Positions 1 to 11,179 of a DNA stretch of 64,000 nucleotides are shown piece after piece. Origin of the DNA: Halichondria panicea (Eukaryota; Porifera; Demospongiae; Suberitida; Halichondriidae); assembly GCF_963675165.1 (NCBI RefSeq), contig NC_087377.1, forward strand, positions 11,952,632-12,016,631. Reading direction: 5' to 3'. Numbering within the stretch: the first letter of the stretch is position 1; the number at the start of each line of letters is the position of its first letter. A model generated the notes under the pieces. The model made no database searches, had not been told where the DNA came from, and saw nothing but the letters and a program-made list of their open reading frames with translations. The position numbers were made by a program, and so were the translations under genes.

Positions 1-33
1 TGAAACCTTCTCACTGTCAAGAAATAATTTGAG

Positions 34-1414
34 ATGACACTAATAGAGATAAAGCTCATTACAGTTCTTCTGATTTGCTTTCTGGCTGGATTCAGCACTG
101 GTAAGACTGACCATTCAATTATAGATTTCCTTACATTGCTGCATGTTTCGTTAAGTCCAATATTCAGTGAGTGTTGAGAGACCATGTCCAATGGAAACAG
201 TCACTTTCACCTGCACTGCTCCTGGAGATTCTTTGAGATGGGTACTGTCAGATGTTACTCCCATCGATATCCTCTCCACCTCTGGTCTCAATGTACCAGT
301 AATGCAGTCAGGTTACACTGTGACACTGATTGCATTCAACGACACTACATTAACATCTACTCTGTCCAGAACAGCAGAGAATGGGATCACTGTGTCCTGT
401 GTGGACCTGCCTACAACAACTATAGGATCTTCAATGATCCGATTGGTTGGTGAGTTGCAATAAGTGCCTCGTCCGTTATCTCACAATAAGTTACATATAG
501 ATCTACCAGGATCACCTTCCACCATAAGACACTCCACTCAGAGCAGCTCAGCCAATGAATTCAGTGTATCTGTACAGTGGGACCCACCTACTGAGACTGG
601 TGGTAGAGATGACCTCACCTACACAGTGACCGTCTCACCTCCGGCCCAGCTCTCTGCTACTGTCCTCACATCTACCTCTGTCACCGTGACTGCTCAATAC
701 AATGTGGACTACACTGTCAGTGTTGTGGCTACCAATTGTGCTGGGAACAGTACAACTGCTGACTACAACTTTAGGATTGGTGAGTATTATTATTTTGACA
801 CAAATTGTCAACTCCTTCTCAGGTAAATGTCCTGTGTTGACCAACCCCATGAATGGAGCCTTTGGACCAGTCTCCAGCAGATTATCAGGATCCACAGTAA
901 CCATCCAGTGTGATGCTGGGTATGTGTCTGTTGTTGCGATAGTGACATGTGAGGGTACACTGATATGGAGTCCAGACCCTGAGGCTATTGAGTGTACATC
1001 ACTAACCACACCTACTCCCACAACTCGTTAGTTAAGCTTTTGGTATACATGAATTCTATTACACATGCAGCCCCTCCAATAAACGGCACGGCTCCACTAT
1101 CCCCACCACTTGAACCACCTACAGCTGCACCTTGTAATTGTAATTGTGCCAGCCTATCTGATGGGAGTCGATTTGATGCAGCTGTCTCCATCAGTGTGGT
1201 TGTCACAGCAATTGTATTCATGATAATAGGATTATTTGTGGGACTCTTGATAATGTATTTGTTCATGCATAAGAAGAATGTGTACTCCCCTTCAGCTAAA
1301 GAGCAAGCTAACGTAGGACCCACTGTACCAGCTGGTCCTGTTTATGAGGAGGTGTCACCCAAGGAGGAGATTGAACTAAATACTAACCAGGCGTATGGAC
1401 CAGTAGGACTGTGA
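34..1414 (+). CDS. Receptor gene 1, subfamily A (Ig-FN3-CCP-TM)
   Basis: Five exons, 34-100, 168-449, 501-779, 823-1026 and 1071-1414, give 391 codons with every junction in phase 1 and GT-AG borders (the exon 4 donor is GTTAGT). Exon 1 is a hydrophobic signal peptide (MTLIEIKLITVLLICFLAG). Exon 2 is an Ig-like domain: the TVTFTC cysteine, the RW of strand C, and a second cysteine in ITVSC. Exon 3 is an FN3 domain (VQWDPP near its start, YTVSVVATNCAG near its end). Exon 4 is a CCP domain (CPVLTNP to AIEC). Exon 5 carries a short remnant of a second CCP (PINGTAPLSPP), a Cys-rich stalk, a TM helix with GLFVG, a basic HKK stop-transfer and the conserved tail (YEEV, NQAY, GPVGL). It is probably a cell-surface recognition receptor. 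It is closest to the gene at 42068. Its 5' flank lies outside the window. The exon structure is seen; the function is inferred. Confidence 0.88.
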
Positions 1415-2330
1415 AATTTCTAGTTATTTTCATCAACAGTTAATGTACATGTATGTAAACAATTAACGCAATTAATATAGCACATACTGCAACTGTTCAT
1501 TATCAACAACTTAAGAACAATGTAAACAGAGTTGTTGGCATAAGTCATGTAGCTACGTAGCTGTTTCATTTTTCCTGGTCTGAAAGGATTGCTTCAGCTG
1601 AAAATACGCACCTCGATTAAAGGCCATGTGTATATTCATACATGTACATGTGAAAGTGTCTTTGTTAACAATAAATTATTCATAATCGATTAATGACATC
1701 TGTTAATAATGCACCGTAATTACATATATTATTATTCTATGGAGAAATTGCTGAGGTAGCAATATTATTCTGTATTTAGCTATCTAGTAACTTTACTAGT
1801 GTGTGTCCAGGGGCACATGGGCACATGAAAAGCAATGGGGAGACTGCAGAATTAACTCAATATATGCAAGGCTGGAAGAAGATGAGAAAGTTGGCAGTAA
1901 CAATCAACTCAATGTCCTACTCAAACTATAACCTCTGAACAAAAGGAAAACCTCTCTATCATATCCGTAAATATCAATAAACGATAATAATTGTAGGCAG
2001 TACAAAGGGTTTGTAAATGGTAAGCATCAGTCAATCAATAAACACAATCTGTACTAGGGTGGATAGATTTGGTAAAGGCTTCAGAATAATAAGCAACAAT
2101 CACTCAGCATGATCCAAACAGCCGGTAAAGACCCACTATACTAAAAACATTAAGTGAGACAACAATAAGGATTGAATTGCATGTGTGTGCGTGTGTGGGG
2201 AGGGGGGGGTATTTTAATCAATAAAATTAAGATTCATGTATGCCTGTGGTTGCTTACGTAGATGTTATTAGTGAATAGCTTGTATACAGTCCCACTTACT
2301 CATTACCACTAGATCTACCACATGCCATAT
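1415..2330. repeat. 3' flank and segmentally duplicated spacer
   Basis: No gene is seen. 1415-1707 is nearly identical to 43469-43759, downstream of the sister receptor gene, including an AATAAA-like site near 1671. At 1707 the match stops inside a sequence that at 43.7 kb continues into a pogo/Tigger-like element end. From about 1709 onwards the sequence instead matches 40730-41170, upstream of the same sister gene. The two matches together mark a duplicated unit of receptor gene plus spacer. Confidence 0.7.
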
Positions 2331-3545
2331 CTAATGTACTGACTGCACACTCACTAGCCTCAGGAGCTCCTCGTGATGGTCTCCCAGCTCCCTCCAGGTT
2401 GGTCGTCCAGAGCAACTCTTCATGATCCCACTGGCACACGCATAATGCTGAGACAAAACATACGGTAAAGACTACAATAAACATCAAGCGAGACAAGTGC
2501 ACTAGCTAGAGTAAATTACCAAAGATTGGCGACCACGTATAATCGATCACTGCTACCAGCGTTGTTAAGGACAACTACAGACTCTTTTGCTTATCAAAAT
2601 GTTGCTCTTTCTTAGCTCTATTTATGCTGCATGGGAGTTTGATCAGCTATAACTAACTCTATAACTAACTGTCGTCATGTTATAAGCGATAGCAGAGTGA
2701 CTACCGAATTTGATTGAAGTCACTCATGCAGTCACTAGCTACTCTATAATGAAGTACCAGAGCTCAATCAAATACAATACATACAGACAAAGGGAATGAG
2801 TGTCGTAGTGTTTCTTACCGGGAATTTGAAGTTACCGTCTAAAAGAGGTGAGTGAGACATATGAACTGATTTAAACATTGGACATTAGTAGACTAACACC
2901 CACCGTCTCTTACCATTCGTCCCACGTATAATTATAGTCTCAGACAATCCTTGTTCACCTATGTGTGTCACGTTGTGTGTGTGTGGGGGGGGGGATTGCT
3001 GAGCTGTAATGTGTAGACATGCATGCATGCATGAGCACTACTAAAAAAATCACGATACGAGACCTACAAAAATAGGGTTTAGAGGATGTGCAAGAGAGCA
3101 CTGCATGCATGCATGGCTCTGGGAGAGTCGATATGTGCATTGTGAAGATTGTGAGCAGGTATATTTCGAGGGTTATATAACTTTAATTCTCGGAGTGACC
3201 GGTTTTCGCGGATTTAATTTCCGTGCAACAGCATACATGTACAAAGAAATTCTGAACGACAAATATGATTTTACACGGGTACATGCCAGTTATCCTAGGC
3301 TTTGAGTTGTTAGCCTAGGATTGTAATTTAAGCACACCATCTATGAGGCACTCGAAGTAATGGCACATCCAGTCCAAATCTACACTTTATGTTAATGCCG
3401 GCTAAAGATTTCACTGCATGCAAAAATCCCATCACCCACTCACCACTTTGTTGATGTGCTGCTCTACCAGCTGCACTTCTCTGGTCTGTGTGACCACCCT
3501 CCACGTCTTGAGAGTAGAGCCTCATATCAGTCACATAGTACCTGA
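2330..3545 (-). pseudogene. Decayed exons of a minus-strand neighbour gene (copy A)
   Basis: Two exon-like islands read on the minus strand. Near 2335-2440 is a relic of an exon whose best copies (13.4 and 30.8 kb) start MDEELL/MDDEEL and form a leucine-rich, coiled-coil-like segment. At 3410-3545 an open segment reads YYVTDMRLYSQDVEGG followed by an AAHQQS end with a GTGAGT donor. Both islands recur elsewhere in the window beside receptor genes. I do not recognise the parent gene. The order of the two islands differs from the copy at 11.7-13.5 kb, so this copy looks rearranged as well as decayed. 2520-2960 is near-identical to 41205-41520 and has no reading frame. Confidence 0.4.
3156..3250. 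mobile_element. Truncated copy of the TATATTTCGAGGG inverted-repeat element
   Basis: The segment shares its left end and interior (tatatttcgaggg, then ttcgcggattt) with the complete element at 29437-29653 and with the copy at 41778-41936. The right terminal repeat is missing. Confidence 0.5.
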
Positions 3546-3769
3546 GGGGGAGGGAGAGATAGTGAAATACAGTGGAACAATAAACAAAGAACCTTCAGAG
3601 AAATGAGACACTGTAATAATAAGAAAATGCTTCTGTGTCTTAAATATCAATAAACAATAGACAGTACGAAATCATTCAACCAACATTCACATTTTGTGTA
3701 CTATTATATAGGGTGGGTAATTTTGGTAATAATAATAAAATAATAGGTGTCTTACATGACTGTGTAATA

Positions 3770-5590
3770 AATATATAGGTGTCGTACTAAGAGAGAGGAT
3801 ACAATAATTTATATTTATAAGAAGGATATAGGCTCAATCGATTATGCTAACATTTATTGTAGAATAATAGGGAAAAGTATTTGGGTAACAGGCCTATTAT
3901 GAGATGCATATACAGTGTGTACACTGTATGTTGATGTTGGTGTGTGTACACTGTATGGTAATGTTGGTGTGTGTACACTGTATATATGTATGGTAATGTT
4001 GGTGTGTGTACACTGTATATATGTATGGTAATGTTGGTGTGTGTACACTGTATGTTGATGTTGGTTTGCTGGGCTTAAGCAACCCAGCAAAGCAGTGTGA
4101 TCTACAGTTCTCCGCTTCCCACTCCATTTCCAAGCCACTGATAGAGTCCATCCTGCTACAAAATCCAGAATACTCCTTCGGGTGCATGGATGCCCCAGCT
4201 GTCAGCCAAATCTGCCGTCAAACAGCTGCACAGGGAACATTCCACCCTAGCAGCAGAAGAAATCAAGCAGCGTCTCACCCCTGCCAACACTAGATCGCTG
4301 GATCTCGCAAGCGAGAGGGGTGGCTCCAATTGGCTAACCTCACTACCGATCTCGGAGTTCGGCTTCAGTCTACACAAAGGTGCCTTTGTGGACGCCCTAT
4401 GTCTACGCTATGGTTGGACGCCTGGAGGTATGCCAATACACTGCGACTGTGGTGCCAACTTCTCGGTCAAGCACGTCCTCTCTTGCCCCCGTGGAGGATT
4501 TCCATCGATCCGCCACAATGAAATCAGGGATATCACTGCCGACCTACTCACAGAAATCTGTCATGATGTCTCGATGGAACCTGATCTCCAACCCCTGACT
4601 GGCGAAACCCTTGCTTACAGAACCGCCAATATATTGGATGGTGCCAGACTTGATGTCTCCATGAAAGGGTTCTGGGGAGGATGCCAAGAGAAGACATTCC
4701 TGGATGTCAGGGTGTTCAACCCACATGCTCCGTCAAACAAAAACTCTAGCATTGCAAACTGTTACAAGAAGCACAAAAATGAAAAAAAAAAGAGCTTATG
4801 AGCAACGAGTCCGAGATGTTGAACACTCAACCTTCACTCAGTCCTTTCGGCCATAGGGGGCATGGCAAAACAGTCCACAACATTCTACAAGCGACTTGCC
4901 TCTCGTCTAGCTGAAAAATGGGAGCAGACATACTGCTCGACCCTGTACTGGCTACGTGCCCGCCTGTCTTTCTCTCTATTGAGATCTGCAATACAATGTA
5001 TCAGTGGCGCCCGCTCATCTAGGGGCCACGCTGTGAAGTCCTTGCCAATTGATTTGATCAGCAGCGAGGCAAGCCCCCACTCCTATAGCTACCTGCAGGA
5101 AAACTGAATTAAAGACATATTAACATTATAACTATTTTTCTTGACTTGCTCTCATAATTATTATCATTACATGAAAAAAAATGTTGGCATGTGTACACTT
5201 ATATGGTGATGTTGGTGTGTGTACACTGTATGGTGATGTTAATTGGTGTGTACACTGTATGGTGATGTTGGTGTGTGTACACTGTAATATTGGTGTGTGT
5301 ACACTGTATGGTGATGTTGGTGTGTACACTGTATGGTGATATTGGTGTGTGTACACTGTATGGTGATGTTGGTGTGTGTACACTGTATGGTGATGTGGGT
5401 GTGTATACACTGTATGGTGATGTTGGTGTGTGTCACAACAATGAGCTGTTTAATCAAACTAGACACTTTCATGGACTGCTTTAACAGCTAATGAGACAGT
5501 AGTTGAAAAATAATAGGTTGAAACTTGCAGGCGATCTTCGAAGGCGACAAAAAACACTGTTTTCTAATCGATTTATTTACTGATTCACTC
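3770..5590. repeat. Dispersed element with internal minisatellite, interrupted by a retrotransposon fragment
   Basis: The left flank (gtcgtactaagagagaggat) and right flank (tagacactttcatggactgc, then tcttcgaaggcgac) match flanks of the minisatellites at 18.7-20.2 kb and 43.95-44.2 kb. The repeat unit is about 24-27 bp (variants of tgatgttggtgtgtgtacac). It occurs in two blocks, 3908-4065 and 5178-5435, separated by the retroelement fragment at 4061-5110, so the insertion split one minisatellite. Confidence 0.75.
4061..5110 (+). pseudogene. Non-LTR retrotransposon polyprotein, C-terminal fragment, frameshifted
   Basis: The longest open piece (4190-4801) contains LCLRYGWTPGGMP, then a CCHC-type cluster (CDCGANFSVKHVLSCPRGG), then PSIRHNEIRD, then a segment with DGARLDV and FLDVRVFNP. 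A CCHC cluster followed by a D...D/EV region is the layout of non-LTR elements with a restriction-like endonuclease, and I assign it there by inference. It is dead: the upstream part (GLLGLSNPAKQ, about 4063-4185) is in a different frame, an A-rich run near 4787 shifts the frame again before the YEQRVRDVEHS segment, and a third shift precedes the terminal part at 4862-5107 (YKRLASRLAEKWEQ to SLLRSAIQC). No 5' reverse transcriptase part is present. Confidence 0.7.
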
Positions 5591-5612
5591 CGTATCCTAG
5601 GTGATTTCCAGT

Positions 5613-5672
5613 GAATATGAGCCATATTTTACTTCCCCTAGGGAAGTATGGAATATGGCTCATATTTTTACT
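5613..5672. repeat. Inverted repeat (hairpin)
   Basis: The left arm aatatgagccatatttt...cttccccta is mirrored by tagggaagtatggaatatggctcatattt. It is a short foldback sequence with no coding content. Confidence 0.6.
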
Positions 5673-6972
5673 TCCTACAAGCACTATTCAACTTTTGAAT
5701 CATCTTGACAATTTGTACACAGTAAAATAGCAATACAGCACACAAAAGTTTTTGTAGACTACGTTTTGTGCTATTGTCATATTGACCTGAGCTAGCTAGC
5801 AGTCTAAGCTAATTACATGTTCATGAGGCCTGAAACACTACAGTTCAATTCTTGCTCTGTGTTTCTAGTCAAGGCTAGCTGTGGCTCAGAGGTAGAGGAG
5901 TACAGTACAGTGCAGTGTTGGTAGACTTGTGCAATGCAAAACGGCAGCTGCTGATATTGGTGGGCAGGTCTGGTCAAACTTGAGTTTATGGCTTCCAGTA
6001 GAATCTAGCTGCTTGTAGAATTTAGAAGTATAGCTAGCTCTTATATTTGACAGCTGTAACTGTTCTAACTGCATATTCTGAGGCACAAGTGGCTGGGAGA
6101 GCAAGCTTGACTGTCTCCATTGATGTTCAATGACTGTTTTGCTGTTTTTGCAGTAAATAAATCAGTTGTTGACTGGTTGCCTACCTCAGCCTCGGGCTAC
6201 GCCCTCGGCATTGGTTGGTTATAAGCTAGTCAACCAGTCAATAACTATAACATAATCGCGATCATTCCTCATATTGATGTTATAATAAAGTCATTACGGT
6301 AAAGTTATTGTATCCGTTTTGCCACTGTGACTCTATGAGCATCTTGTTACAGCATCTTATAACTATTGTTTATACCACACTTACGTCACCACAAATTGAT
6401 CTCATTGGTCAACAGCTGTAGGATATATAGAATATTAGCATACAGCCCCAGGCATGCACAGTTTTTCAAGTTGTTTTTTAGTTTTTTCATTTGTTCAAGA
6501 AAGTAAGCAAAGAGAAAAGAGCCATGCTTGACGGTACTAAAACTCAAAGCGACGGCAGAAACACGGAAGGTGCTCTCCAACAAGATGGCTAAGCTTCCAT
6601 TGGTCCATGGGCGCGGTTTAGATACATTTTATCCAAGAAGAGCTTGCAACTCCAGTAAGGTGACGTCGAATGGTCAACGCTTGGACCAAGGAAGCTCTTG
6701 AGCATCTGTAGGAGTCAACATGTTGCTCAACTAGCTCTCCGAGCCTCAAGTTAATGAATAAATCTACAGAGCTGATGTTTTACTTAGCTGTCTCTGTCTA
6801 CAGTATATACAGAGAGGTAGCCTCTTCTTTTTCTTTTTTCTGTTCTTTATCACAATAACGTTCAATGAGATAAAATACGGTAAATAATAAATTAATTGTC
6901 CACCCACGCGCCAACAGTAAATACCAGGCCCACTATTCAAGGGGCTGGAGTCGAGGCTAGTAGCAGCTCTAA

Positions 6973-7314
6973 GGCCACTGTTAGTTGCATACTTGTTTCA
7001 GATCAACCTCCCTCCTCCGTTTTGCTCACCTCCTCAATTAAGTCATTATTGCTGATGTCAGCCATTATTTGAGGTCAAAGTCCTTTTTTTTTGCTGACAT
7101 TGCATTATTTTACCATGTGCAAGTTGCATTGCGCACCAAAAAGCCATTGCGTAAAACTTAATGTTCAGACTTCGTCCTTTGTCAATTTTCGTCAGTTAAA
7201 AAAACAGGATATGACGTCATCAAATAATGGGATAATGGGTAATGAAGACCTCCCGACCTCATCGGGGTTGAGCTAGTAGTCTCACCTGAAACAAGTATGC
7301 AACTAATAGTGGCC
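6973..7314. mobile_element. MITE-like element, 29 bp terminal inverted repeats
   Basis: The left end ggccactgttagttgcatac continues to ...gtttcag; the right end starts ctgaaacaagtatgcaacta and finishes ...gtggcc. The two are inverted copies with a single mismatch. The interior (about 280 bp) has no transposase frame, so this is a non-autonomous element. Confidence 0.7.
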
Positions 7315-7510
7315 TAATAATTATGGTCATGCGATGGATAATAATTAAAAGGATCTTATTATATATGGACATACCTAATACCTTAATTATACACAGCATT
7401 AAATAATAGGTGGCAAAACCATGAGAAAAAATCAAGAATAGGAATTTTTAGCAAAGCCTATAAGGCCGGCAGAGTGTTGTTCATCATAATTATAATAATT
7501 ATAGTCTACG

Positions 7511-7646
7511 AAAACAGCAGGAATTTTAATTAAAAGAAGCTATGAATATAAACGAATTAAGTAAACAACAGGTTGTCTAGTCAGCAATCACATTGAAATG
7601 CTAACTGTTTCAACCTTCTCACTGTCAAAAAATAATTAATTTTGAG
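7511..7646 (+). promoter_or_regulatory. Conserved 5' flank of subfamily A, gene 2 version
   Basis: The segment runs up to the ATG and shares gaaaacagcagg, taaaagaagctatgaata, aagtaaacaa, ggttgtctagtcagcaatcac and accttctcactgtca with the 5' flanks of the genes at 21317, 42068 and 44300. The gene 2 version has lost the GGAAGTG seen in the others but keeps the forkhead-like GTAAACAA at 7561-7568. The promoter role is inferred from conservation and position. Confidence 0.45.
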
Positions 7647-9870
7647 ATGACACTAATAGAGATAAAGCTCATTAGAGTTCTCCTGATTTGCTTTCTGGCT
7701 GGCTTCAGCACTGGTAAGAGTGACTTCAATTATAGATTTCCTTACATTGCTGCATGTTTCATAAAGCACAATATTCAGTGAGTGTGGAGAGACCATGTCC
7801 AATGGAAACGGTCACTTTCACTTGCATTGCTCCTGGAGACTTCTTGAGATGGGAACCGTCAGATACAGCTCGCACGCGCACAATCACTGTCCGCTCCACC
7901 TCTGGTCTCAATATACCCGATGTTGTATCAGGTTACACTGTAACACTGATTGCATTCAACGACACTACATTAACATCTACGCTGTCAATAACAGCAGAGA
8001 ATGGGATCAATGTGTCTTGTGTGGACCCACTGCCTACTCTAACCACTATTGGATCTTCAATAATCCAATTGGTTGGTGAGTTGCAATAAGTGCCTTGTCC
8101 GTTATCTCACAATAAGTTGCATAGATCCACCAGGGCCACCGTCCACCATCAGACACTCCATTGCAAGCAGCTTAGCCAATGACGTTAATGTATCTATACA
8201 GTGGGACCCTCCTACTGATACTGGTGGTAGAGATAACCCCACCTACACAGTGACCATCTCACCTCCGGCCCAGCTCTTTGCAACTGTTCTCACATCCACC
8301 TCTGTCACTGTGACTGCTCAATACAATGTGGACTACACTGTCAGTGTTGTGGCTACCAACTGTGCTGGGAACAGTACAACAGCTGAGTACAACTTTAGTA
8401 TTGGCAAGTTTTACTTTTTTTTGGATACTGTGTAAACTTGATTCTTTTCAGGAGACTGTCCTGTGTTGACCAATCCCATGAATGGAGCCTTTGGACCACC
8501 TACCAGCAGATTGCCAGGATCTACAGTAACCATCCAGTGTGCTGTTGGATATGTGTCTGCTCTTGCGATGGTGACATGTGATGTTACACTGATGTGGAGT
8601 CCTGACCCTGAGGCTATTGAGTGTACATCACTAACCACACCTACTCCTAAAACTCGTGAGTTGAATTCTTGACTGTATACAAACACTTAATATTATTTGT
8701 TTCTCCTCACAGCTCCAATGAACTGCACAGCTTCACTATCATCACCACAGAATGGCACCATCAGTGATTATTCAGTACCAGCTCTACCCGGTACACAAGT
8801 GATCTTCCAGTGTGATGATGGACTATTCCCTGAGGGGATAATGACTGCCACCTGTCTAGCTACAGGAGAGTGGAACAAGATCCTGGGGAAGATCGTCTGC
8901 AGAAATGAGTCTAGTAAGCTATACCTACCTGGTTTATGGTTCAGTGTACCGTATAGCGGGTAATTTTCGTGGGGTAAAATATTCGTTATTTTCGTGGGCA
9001 AGCTGGCCTCCACGAAATGTTAACCTAGGCGTGGCTTACCAGAACGTAGGAATGCAAGCAGGCAACGAGACTAAACGAAATTTTTACTCACGAAACCACC
9101 GTTTCTCGAGTTGAACGAATTTTTTACCCCACGAAAATTACCCGCTATACAGTACTCAAAGTTCGAATTACTAAAATGGAAATATATAATGCCATTTTAC
9201 ATCAATCATATTCTTGTACCCAGTTTCCTGTGTCCTGCCTGTCCCTCCACTCAATGGAGCATTACTCAACACCAACTTTCAGAACACTAACCTAATTGAG
9301 GGCTCAGTCATTACCTTCCAATGTGATCCTGGGTTCTCACTAGTGGGTGCAGTGACTGCCACTTGTAACAACTCTGGTTTTTGGTATCCTGACCCGGCTC
9401 TATGGGATTGTGTATCTAGAAGTTGTACGTACACACAAGTTACTATAAGCTGATACAAGAACCTTTTACGATTATGACTAAAAATGAATAGCTACAATCA
9501 TAGTCTTATATAGTTTACTCTTGTGATGCACGCCCTCCCATACATATATTGTCTATTGGAACTCTCTATACTGATATTTTGTTAATATAGCCTCCTCCCA
9601 TGCACAGTTCAATCACCCACTCTATTTACCGGAGAGATTCTTTCTATCAGTGTGGTTGTCACGGCAGTTGCTTTCATAGTCATTGGATTCCTCGCTGGAC
9701 TCTTAGTGAAGCATTTTTGCTCTTGTAAGAAGGCAGTGTACTCCCCGGCAGCTGAAAATAAAGTTAACTTAAGACCCACTGCACCAGTTGGTCCTGTTTA
9801 TGAGGAAGTGTCACCCAAAGAGGAGATTGAACTGAACACTAACCAGGCGTATGGACCAGTAGGACTGTAA
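7647..9870 (+). CDS. Receptor gene 2, subfamily A (Ig-FN3-CCP x3-TM)
   Basis: Seven exons: 7647-7713 (signal peptide), 7779-8075 (Ig-like), 8125-8403 (FN3), 8452-8655 (CCP1), 8713-8913 (CCP2), 9224-9421 (CCP3) and 9608-9870 (TM plus tail), giving 502 codons. The FN3 exon ends at a GC donor (GCAAGT at 8404); a GT there would break the shared phase-1 frame. The last splice is ambiguous: a phase-2 pair (exon end 9428, next start 9591) is also open. CCP3 (SCVLPVPPLNGALL to WDCVSR) is absent from the other A genes. The tail is intact: KKAVYSPAAE, VYEEV, NQAYGPVGL. The TM has GFLAG. The CCP2-CCP3 intron carries an inverted-repeat element (8948-9153). The Ig loop between RW and SGYT is the longest of the A genes. 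The role as a surface recognition receptor is inferred. Confidence 0.87.
8948..9153. mobile_element. ACCGTATAGCGGG MITE-like element inside an intron
   Basis: The left end accgtatagcgggtaatttt and the right end aaaattacccgctatacagt are inverted copies; cgtggggtaaaa and ttttaccccacg extend the pairing inward. It is 206 bp with no transposase frame and sits between the CCP2 and CCP3 exons of receptor gene 2. Related copies lie at 25877, 29437, 33561, 39209, 41778, 53069, 62572 and 63584. Confidence 0.8.
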
Positions 9871-10256
9871 AACTTCTGTTAATGTGCATCAACTGCATGC
9901 TCATGTTTGTATAATTATGTAAATAGCACTGCATCTGCAGTATTACAAACAACTTAAGAGAACAATGTAAACAGCAGCATCTGCATTTTCAGTAAAAACC
10001 ACCATACATGTTTTGTACCAATTAATTTGTCAACTAAAAGAAGCTATAATATAATTATTTGTTGTACCTGCAGCCAATACAAACGATTAAATGAAAAAAA
10101 ACATGTATGTATGTGGCATAATAAACTGTAAAAGTTTCTTACGTCAGCTTTTAAGTGATCTAGCTGTCTAAGAAATTTCAACCCACGTTATCGATAGTAC
10201 AACATACATCACACTATAAAGTAACTTTATAGACTTAGAGAGCATATAGGGTCACC
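9871..10256. other. 3' flank of receptor gene 2
   Basis: No gene is seen. The stop is followed by sequence similar to the 3' flanks of the other A genes (aacttctgttaatgtgcat). The end of the region (10190-10256) matches 46770-46815 and continues on the other side of the inserted element at 10257. Confidence 0.5.
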
Positions 10257-10992
10257 TAGCCTCGATTCCAGGTTGCGAAGAGAAAGTATACCTTGTATGC
10301 GCATGCGCGAAATAGTTGACAGCAATTTCATCATACAAATTGTAACAAAGTTACAAAAAGGAAGAATACGTACGACAATGTGACCTCAATGGCAGCTTTC
10401 ATGCAGAGACACTAATCAAAGTAGAATATTATGCTGTTATAGCAGTGTTGTTTTTTCCCAGCTCTGTTTATCAAAGAGACAGTTCAAGGAAGCCTCCCAG
10501 ACAGCTAGAGCTGCCAGCTAGGAAGAGTGGTGGACTCTTTAATACATCAGTATAGATCTTGACTTCCTGAGTGTCGAGTTAAAGCTTAGTAAAAGCTTTC
10601 AGGAGTAATCATTAGCTTCTTTATCTTAATTCAGCAATGACTTCTTGTTGAACATAAAGGCAAGATTTGGTAGCAGAAGACTTACCTGGTCCATATTACC
10701 ACAGCCTCATCAGGGGACCCACAGGAACACATCATGCCTTTCCTATAACATCTGTAGCCTTACAGTGTAGTGTAGGGTGTCGTTATACAATAAAGGGCGC
10801 AAGAACTCATCGACAGTCATCTTTGCACAATACTTCTAAATCAGTTCTATATAACGGACTGTAACTTCAGATACAAATAGAATACTTATTGACAGTATCC
10901 ACAATTATCCCCTTTTTTGGGGTAATGTATACGTGCATGCGCATACAAGGTATACCAGGCCACCTTTTTCTTCGCGGCTGGAATCGAGGCTA
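10257..10992. mobile_element. 736 bp non-autonomous DNA element, TAGCCTCGATTCCAG ends
   Basis: The left end tagcctcgattccag and right end ctggaatcgaggcta are perfect 15 bp inverted repeats, and a second inner pair (tataccttgtatgcgcatgc / gcatgcgcatacaaggtata) strengthens the fold. Both sides are flanked by agggtcacc, consistent with an 8-9 bp target duplication as in hAT-like elements. The interior has no convincing transposase frame. The paralogous region at 46.8 kb lacks the element. Isolated ends of the same family occur near 6945, 27427, 28325-28363 and 32725-32778. Confidence 0.75.
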
Positions 10993-11179
10993 AGGGTCAC
11001 CATGCCTCAGAGGACGTCCGACATGCGTGCACGAATAATTACAAGTGCTAGTGTATTTTTTGGCCTGGACGTTATCCCACAATGACATCAACGCACTGAA
11101 GTTTTAGTGATTCGTGCACGCATATCGGATCTCCTCTGGGGTCATACTGAATGACATAATGAGTATCCTTTTATCACCC

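Larger units (their letters stand above)
5673..7646. other. Upstream region of receptor gene 2, no gene seen
   Basis: No supported coding exon. The region holds an inverted repeat around 6165-6240 (ttgactggttg ... caaccagtcaa), a continuation of the dispersed unit near 6245-6360 (shared with 21040-21165 and 45570-45690), the inverted-repeat element at 6973-7314, and the conserved 5' flank of receptor gene 2. The short open frames here have no family signature. Confidence 0.5.

Noticed and set aside
1012-1323. Minus-strand frame opposite the receptor gene 1 last exon (and its twin at 43066-43377)
   Set aside because: It is a shadow of the receptor coding exon, with no splice or family evidence of its own.
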